A DNA stretch of 36,722 nucleotides from Bradyrhizobium sp. CCH5-F6 (GTDB taxonomy: Bacteria; Pseudomonadota; Alphaproteobacteria; Rhizobiales; Xanthobacteraceae), in contig NZ_LSIC01000086.1 in NCBI RefSeq assembly GCF_001556045.1, positions 57,501 to 94,222 on the forward strand, read 5' to 3'. Below the pieces are notes generated by a model. The model saw nothing but the letters and a program-made list of their open reading frames with translations. It was not told the origin of the DNA and made no database searches. This document shows, in pieces, positions 32,402 to 36,722 of the stretch. The translations under genes and the position numbers were made by a program. Numbering within the stretch: position 1 is the first letter of the stretch; each line of letters starts with the position of its first letter.

Positions 32402-33556
32402 ATGACATCAGGCGAATCTTTCTACGGCAGCATCCCCGTCTTCCGCGGTTTCACCAGCCTGATGGACCCTCTGCTCTATTCGCCGCTGCCGGAGGACTGG
32501 AGCATCGGCGTTGCCGACATCGTCGATTCGACCAAGGCGATTGCGGCGCAGCGCTACAAGGCGGTCAACATGGCCGGCGCCGCGGTGATCGCGGCGGTGA
32601 CGAATGCGCTGGAAGGGCGCGAATTCCCTTTCGTGTTCGGCGGTGACGGCGCCGGCTTCGCCGTCGCGCCCCACGATCTGGAACTGGCCCGCGAGGCGCT
32701 GGCTGCCACCGCGACCTGGGTGCGGGAAGATCTCGATCTGACCATGCGCATCGCGCTGGTGCCGGTCAGCGCCATCCGTGCGCAGGGCCTTGACGTCCGC
32801 GTCGCCCGTTTCGGTCCGTCGCCGAACCTGTCCTACGCGATGTTCTCCGGCGGCGGGCTCGCCTGGGCCGACGCCGCGATGAAGCGCGGCGAATTTGCGG
32901 TCGCCGAGGCGCCCGCCGGCACGCAGCCCGATCTGTCCGGCCTGTCCTGCCGCTTCGAGGTGATGCCGGCCTCGCGCGGGCTGATCCTCTCCGTGCTGGC
33001 GATGCCTGCGCGCGACGCCGATCCGCGTGCCTTCCGCAAGGCGATCGAGGACGTCATTGATCTGGTCGAGCGCAGCCCGGACGGCGCCCGTCCGGTGCCC
33101 CCGCAGGGGCCGCCGCTGAAATGGCCGCCGGAGGGGGTGGATTACGAAGCCCGCACCAGGCGCGGAGGTCCGCTGCTCGTGCGCCGCGCAGGCGTGTTGG
33201 CCTACACGCTGTTCGTCTATCTGATCATGCGCTTTGATCTCAAGGTCGGCGGCTTCGTGCCGAACGTCTACAGGCGCCAGGTGGTCGAGAACTCCGATTT
33301 CAGGAAGTATGACGACGGCCTTCGCATGATCCTCGACTGCACGCCGGAGCTCGAGCGCGCCCTCAGTGATCGTCTCGCCGTGGCCGCGCGCGCCGGCATC
33401 GTGCGCTACGGCCTCCACCGGCAGGACGCCGCCATGATGACCTGCTTTGCGCCCTCGGCGCTGCGCAGCGACCACGTCCACTTCATCGACGGGGCGCGGG
33501 GCGGCTATGCCTCGGCCGCAACGGCGCTGAAGGCGATGGCCGCGGCCGCGGCCTAA
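32402..33556 (+). CDS. DUF3095 family protein with cyclase-like motifs
   Basis: A 384-aa protein of the DUF3095 family (FTSLMDPLLYSPLPEDW at the start). The N-terminal half holds VADIVDSTKAIAAQRYKAVNMAGAAVIAAV and FPFVFGGDGAGFAV. These resemble class III nucleotidyl cyclase motifs: D39 in ADIVDST and D82 in GGDG sit where the two metal-binding aspartates belong. The C-terminal half (about 230-384) is unrecognised. No signal peptide or clear membrane span is seen. The ribosome site is weak. It is divergent from the ribbon-helix-helix gene by about 200 bases. Cyclase activity is unproven. Confidence 0.85.
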   Translation: MTSGESFYGSIPVFRGFTSLMDPLLYSPLPEDWSIGVADIVDSTKAIAAQRYKAVNMAGAAVIAAVTNALEGREFPFVFGGDGAGFAVAPHDLELAREALAATATWVREDLDLTMRIALVPVSAIRAQGLDVRVARFGPSPNLSYAMFSGGGLAWADAAMKRGEFAVAEAPAGTQPDLSGLSCRFEVMPASRGLILSVLAMPARDADPRAFRKAIEDVIDLVERSPDGARPVPPQGPPLKWPPEGVDYEARTRRGGPLLVRRAGVLAYTLFVYLIMRFDLKVGGFVPNVYRRQVVENSDFRKYDDGLRMILDCTPELERALSDRLAVAARAGIVRYGLHRQDAAMMTCFAPSALRSDHVHFIDGARGGYASAATALKAMAAAAA

Positions 33557-33662
33557 CGCCGCGCGCGCGTCAAGGTCTCGCCGCCGCAGAGGGCACCGAC
33601 GCAGCCTACGCCCCGCAGCCAATCCGCCGATGTCACCGTGCCTGCGTTCATTCTGCCTGCGC

Positions 33663-35048
33663 TCATCTGCCCCATCGCACGAAGGCGACCGAGGCGGCGG
33701 TCGACAGCCCGAACACGACCATGGCGCCGCCGACCAGCGCGAACAGGGTCCAGGCCGGAGCTTGCGCGGTCATGAGTCCGACGCCGCCGATCGCGACGAT
33801 CAGGAGCCGTGCGGTGGAAGCGAGCACGGGCCCGCCGACGCGTGCCGCGCCTTGCGAGGAGAAATACAGCGACACGCCTATGCCGAAGAACACGAAGGCC
33901 GGGCCTGCCCAGTGGAAATAGCTGTGCGCGGCGGCGCTGACGCCTGGATTGCGCGTGAAAAGCGACACCCACAGCGCGGGATCGAGCGCGACGACGAGGC
34001 CGACCGTGCCGACGGTGAGGCCTGAGGCCGCGGCTGCGGTCCAGGCTACGCGCCTGGCGCGTTTCACATGTCCGGCGCCCATCGCCACGCCGACCATCGG
34101 TACCGAGGCGATGCCGAAGGCGAAGGTGATCGGGATCAGCAGAAATTCCAGCCGTGATCCGATGCCGTAGCCTGCCAGCATCTCGGTGCCGAACGTCGCG
34201 AGGATTTTCGTGAAGATCAGAATGGTGAGCACGGTCTGGAGCGGCGACAGGCAGGCGACCGCGCCGACTTTCAGAATGTCCAGGAACATCGCGCGTTCGA
34301 AATGGAACGCCCGGAAGTCGAGCTGCAGCCGGCTGCGGCCCGACACGAGATACCAGACGAAAAAGATCGCGGCGCAGCTGAAGGCAATCAGCTGGCCGGC
34401 GGCAACCCCGGGCATGCCGAATTGTGTCACGCCGAACAGGCCGAGCCCGAGCGTGCCGCCGAGTGCGACCTGCAGTACGCTCGCGCCGATCAACGTCATC
34501 GACGGCAAGCGCATGTCGCCGGTGCCGCGGATCACCGAGGCGAGGGTGTTGACGAGCCAGATCGCGACCGCACCGGAGAACAGCACCTGCGAATAACTGC
34601 TGGCTTCCTCGAGCACCTGCCCGCGGCCGCCGAGCAGGGTGAAGAAGGAGCGGCCGAAGACGAGCATCATCACCGTGAAGAACAGCCCGCCGCAGACGCC
34701 GATGATGGCGGCATGCAGCGCCAGCGTCGCGGCGCCGTCGCGATTCCCCGCACCCAGCGCGCGGCTGATCGCGGAGGAGACGCCGCCGCCCATCGCGCCC
34801 GCGCTCATCATCTGCGTCAGCATCGCGAACGGAAACACCAGCGCGATCGCGGCGAGCGGAACGGTGCCGAGCCGGCCGATATAGGAGGTCTCGGCGATGG
34901 CAACCAGTGTGCTGCCGACCATCGCGATCATGTTGGGGATCGCGAGCCGGAGCAGCGTCGGCAGGATCGGCGCGGTCAGGAGGCTGGCGATGGAGGAGGC
35001 GACCGGCGCAACCGGCGGGACGGCGTCTGCAGGAGCGTCGATCGTCAT
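33663..35048 (-). CDS. MATE-family efflux transporter
   Basis: A 461-aa inner-membrane protein with about 12 hydrophobic segments in two homologous halves, as in MATE (multidrug and toxin extrusion) antiporters driven by H+ or Na+. The first half starts LRLAIPNMIAMVGSTLVAIAETSYIGRLGTVPLAAIAL, and the second half has the matching stretch LEFLLIPITFAFGIASVPMVGVAMGAG. The ATG at 35048 follows GGTGA; a GTG two codons upstream is the alternative. It is transcribed on the minus strand behind the GNAT gene with about 80 bases between. The substrate is unknown. Confidence 0.93.
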   Translation of the reverse strand: MTIDAPADAVPPVAPVASSIASLLTAPILPTLLRLAIPNMIAMVGSTLVAIAETSYIGRLGTVPLAAIALVFPFAMLTQMMSAGAMGGGVSSAISRALGAGNRDGAATLALHAAIIGVCGGLFFTVMMLVFGRSFFTLLGGRGQVLEEASSYSQVLFSGAVAIWLVNTLASVIRGTGDMRLPSMTLIGASVLQVALGGTLGLGLFGVTQFGMPGVAAGQLIAFSCAAIFFVWYLVSGRSRLQLDFRAFHFERAMFLDILKVGAVACLSPLQTVLTILIFTKILATFGTEMLAGYGIGSRLEFLLIPITFAFGIASVPMVGVAMGAGHVKRARRVAWTAAAASGLTVGTVGLVVALDPALWVSLFTRNPGVSAAAHSYFHWAGPAFVFFGIGVSLYFSSQGAARVGGPVLASTARLLIVAIGGVGLMTAQAPAWTLFALVGGAMVVFGLSTAASVAFVRWGR

Positions 35049-35129
35049 GTTCACCGGACGGAAATTTAAATGATGGTCGACATATTATAGGGCGTGGGGC
35101 AGCGGGCGCAGCCCTCGCTCACGCAGGGC

Positions 35130-35657
35130 TCACCACGGCAGGCCGCATAGGTCGATCGTGCCCAGCGTCGGCGCGCGCACGATCTCGAAGACATACGGTG
35201 CCATGTATTCGAAGCGGATCCGCCCCTCCGGCTGCTCGCAATAGACCTCGCCCTTGAAGGGCTGCCATTTGCGGGCCTCATAGAACGCGAAATTGTGCGG
35301 CTCGCAGAACAGCAGCGCGAAGCGGACTGCCTCGTTGGCCCTGATGGTGTGCAAGGCCGCGTCGATCGCCACGGTCGCATAGCCGCGGCCGCGGCGGTCC
35401 TCGCGGGTGCAAACCCCGCCGATGCCGCCAATGTGGACCTTCTGCCCGTTCCAGGTGACGGTGCGGAAGTAGATGCCGACGTGGCAGACGAGACCATCCT
35501 CGGGCGTCTCGATCAGCACGCGCAGGTTCGGATTGGCCCATTTGACGTGAGCCCAACGCGGCTTCTCCGCCGCATCGTGTCCCCAGACCGCACTGAGCAG
35601 CGGCTTTGCGATCGGCCACGAGGCGTCGCCGTTCAGGATGTCGATCTCGATGCTCAT
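35130..35657 (-). CDS. GNAT family N-acetyltransferase
   Basis: A 175-aa acetyltransferase of the GNAT fold. HIGGIGGVCTREDRRGRGYATVAIDAAL at 75-102 is motif A with the acetyl-CoA loop (RRGRGYA). It is followed by FALLFCEPHNFAFYEARKW (motif B) and a C-terminal beta strand region. The order of strands and the FCEPHN-FYEARKW segment recall aminoglycoside 2'-acetyltransferase-like proteins, but this is only a loose resemblance. AGGGCC precedes the ATG at 35657. The acceptor is unknown. It may share a transcript with the MATE gene. Confidence 0.88.
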   Translation of the reverse strand: MSIEIDILNGDASWPIAKPLLSAVWGHDAAEKPRWAHVKWANPNLRVLIETPEDGLVCHVGIYFRTVTWNGQKVHIGGIGGVCTREDRRGRGYATVAIDAALHTIRANEAVRFALLFCEPHNFAFYEARKWQPFKGEVYCEQPEGRIRFEYMAPYVFEIVRAPTLGTIDLCGLPW

Positions 35658-35841
35658 GGCCCTGTCTTTCGCAACGTCGGTGCGCGGGGCATTCGTTCTG
35701 CCATAAGCGCCTCAAAGGCAATGATATTTTGCATCGAGCCGCCAAGTCCGCGGAGTCTTCGCGTGCTGCGACGATTTTATGCAATCGTGCCACGCGCCCG
35801 CTTCACGCGTTTTCGCAAATTCTGAGGTATTTAACGGCCGC

Positions 35842-35867
35842 GGAACCTTCTATAAGGGGTGACCGTT
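35842..35867 (+). promoter_or_regulatory. EcfG promoter upstream of sodB
   Basis: GGAAC at 35842-35846, a 17-base spacer, then CGTT at 35864-35867: an exact match to the EcfG consensus. The -10 element is 35 bases before the sodB ATG, giving a short leader. It makes superoxide dismutase a predicted member of the general stress regulon controlled by the ecfG-nepR-phyR locus in the same window. Confidence 0.75.
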
Positions 35868-35901
35868 AGAACTCGTTCCCATCAGTTGCGGACAAGAACC
35901 C

Positions 35902-36498
35902 ATGACCTTTACGCTCCCCCCACTCCCTTACGCCTATGACGCCCTCGGCCAGTACATGTCGAAGGAAACGCTGGAATATCACCACGACAAGCATCATCAG
36001 GCCTATGTCACCAACGGCAACAACGCGCTCAAGGGGACCGAATGGGAAGGCAAGTCCCTTGAGGAGATCGTCAAGGGCTCGTTCGGCAAGAATCCCGCGG
36101 TGTTCAACAATGCCGGCCAGCACTACAACCACATCCACTTCTGGAGCTGGATGAAGCCCAATGGCGGCGGTACCAAGCTGCCGGGCAAGCTCGAGAAGAA
36201 GATCAACGAGGACCTCGGCGGCTTCGAGAAGTTCAAGGCCGACTTCCAGGCGGCCGGCGTCGGCCAGTTCGGCTCCGGCTGGTGCTGGCTCCAGGTCAAG
36301 AACGGCAAGCTCGAGATCTCCAAGACCCCGAACGGCGAGAATCCGCTGGTGCACGGCGCCACCCCGATCCTCGGCTGCGACGTCTGGGAGCACTCCTACT
36401 ACATCGACTATCGGAACCGTCGCCCCGACTATCTCAAGGCGTTCGTCGAGAATCTCGTGAACTGGGAATACGTCGAGTCCCTGTTCGAGAAGGCGTAA
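35902..36498 (+). CDS. sodB: Superoxide dismutase, Fe type
   Basis: A 198-aa cytosolic superoxide dismutase that converts superoxide to oxygen and hydrogen peroxide. Metal ligands are H27 (EYHHDKHHQAYV), H77 (NNAGQHYNHIHFWSWM), D160 and H164 (DVWEHSYYIDY). Q73 in NNAGQ occupies the position of the second-sphere glutamine of Fe-SODs, whereas Mn-SODs place a glycine there, so iron is favoured; cambialistic use is possible. The length is normal and there is no signal peptide. An EcfG promoter lies directly upstream, and a family A repeat plus a terminator follow. Confidence 0.97.
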   Translation: MTFTLPPLPYAYDALGQYMSKETLEYHHDKHHQAYVTNGNNALKGTEWEGKSLEEIVKGSFGKNPAVFNNAGQHYNHIHFWSWMKPNGGGTKLPGKLEKKINEDLGGFEKFKADFQAAGVGQFGSGWCWLQVKNGKLEISKTPNGENPLVHGATPILGCDVWEHSYYIDYRNRRPDYLKAFVENLVNWEYVESLFEKA

Positions 36499-36510
36499 GC
36501 CAATCACTCC

Positions 36511-36608
36511 GTCATCCCGGGGCGATGCGCAGCATTCGACCTAAGGTGCGCACTTGCGCACCTGAGGATCTTGAGATTCCGGGTTCGGCTTCGCCGCCCC
36601 GGAATGAC
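36511..36608. repeat. Palindromic intergenic repeat, family A (copy A4)
   Basis: Starts GTCATCCCGGGGCGATGCG and ends CCGCCCCGGAATGAC, with an inner stem AGGTGCGCACTTGCGCACCT (perfect 9-base arms). One arm has ATCCC where the other copies have ATTCC. It lies between sodB and its terminator. Confidence 0.88.
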
Positions 36609-36612
36609 TGAC

Positions 36613-36643
36613 AAAGGCGGTCGCGAGCGCGGCCGCCTTTTTT
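36613..36643 (+). terminator. Intrinsic terminator downstream of sodB
   Basis: AAAGGCGG (36613-36620) pairs with CCGCCTTT (36633-36640) over a GC-rich loop and runs into TTTTTT (36638-36643). It directly follows repeat A4. The remaining bases to 36722 hold no feature I can support. Confidence 0.8.
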
Positions 36644-36722
36644 GCTGTGCGGAATTGCCCTGCGCGGCGCGCGCACGGGTCTGCCATCGTACTGTTTGCA
36701 TCGATCGGACTCGGCCCTTAAT

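Overview
The window reads as chromosomal DNA of a Bradyrhizobium-like alphaproteobacterium (Nitrobacteraceae). The base composition is GC-rich. It carries the alphaproteobacterial general stress response locus (phyR / nepR-ecfG), two DUF3551 proteins of a kind common in Bradyrhizobium, an Fe-type superoxide dismutase, many acyl-CoA enzymes, and several families of palindromic intergenic repeats. The assignment rests on gene content and style only; no search was run.

Layout. 1-2600: the end of an unrecognised gene, a bidirectional terminator, an orphan TRAP substrate-binding protein, a 660-base gap and a small membrane protein. 2646-5743 (minus): an FCD-type GntR regulator, a phytanoyl-CoA dioxygenase-like enzyme and a SAF-domain dehydrogenase, with a perfect 18-bp palindrome just upstream of the regulator. 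5910-7495 (minus): two tandem alpha/beta hydrolases, the first of which has lost its nucleophile region through a frameshifting deletion. 7629-8171: an Ogt-type DNA repair methyltransferase.

8315-20489 is an acyl-CoA catabolic block. A thiolase and an acyl-CoA ligase (minus) diverge from a TetR regulator that leads a plus-strand series: SDR dehydrogenase, crotonase-fold protein, feruloyl-CoA-synthase-like ligase, three acyl-CoA dehydrogenases (the last two tandem paralogues) and a nitroreductase. The set could activate, dehydrogenate, hydrate, oxidise and thiolyse an acyl or aryl-propenoyl substrate; the substrate is not readable from sequence. Most gaps of about 75 bases or more between same-strand genes here are filled by palindromic repeats.

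20580-22388 is the stress-response core: sigma factor EcfG and anti-sigma factor NepR (minus, stop/start overlap) divergent from the response regulator PhyR. EcfG-type promoter sequences (GGAAC, 16-17 bases, then a GTT-like element) lie before phyR, before sodB at 35902 and, less perfectly, before the DUF3551 pair at 26063. Between them lie an NTF2/SnoaL-like protein, a small exported protein and htpG with a possible heat-shock promoter.

26665-36722: a remnant of a Bug-type solute receptor, a FATP-like acyl-CoA synthetase, a tightly overlapping acyl carrier protein / adenylating ligase / FabG-like reductase cassette, a small unknown ORF, a ribbon-helix-helix protein, a DUF3095 protein with cyclase-like motifs, a MATE transporter, a GNAT acetyltransferase and sodB. 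I see no tRNA or rRNA genes, CRISPR array, transposase or phage genes. The least described pieces are the ACP-ligase-reductase cassette, the DUF3095 protein and the dioxygenase/SAF-dehydrogenase operon.
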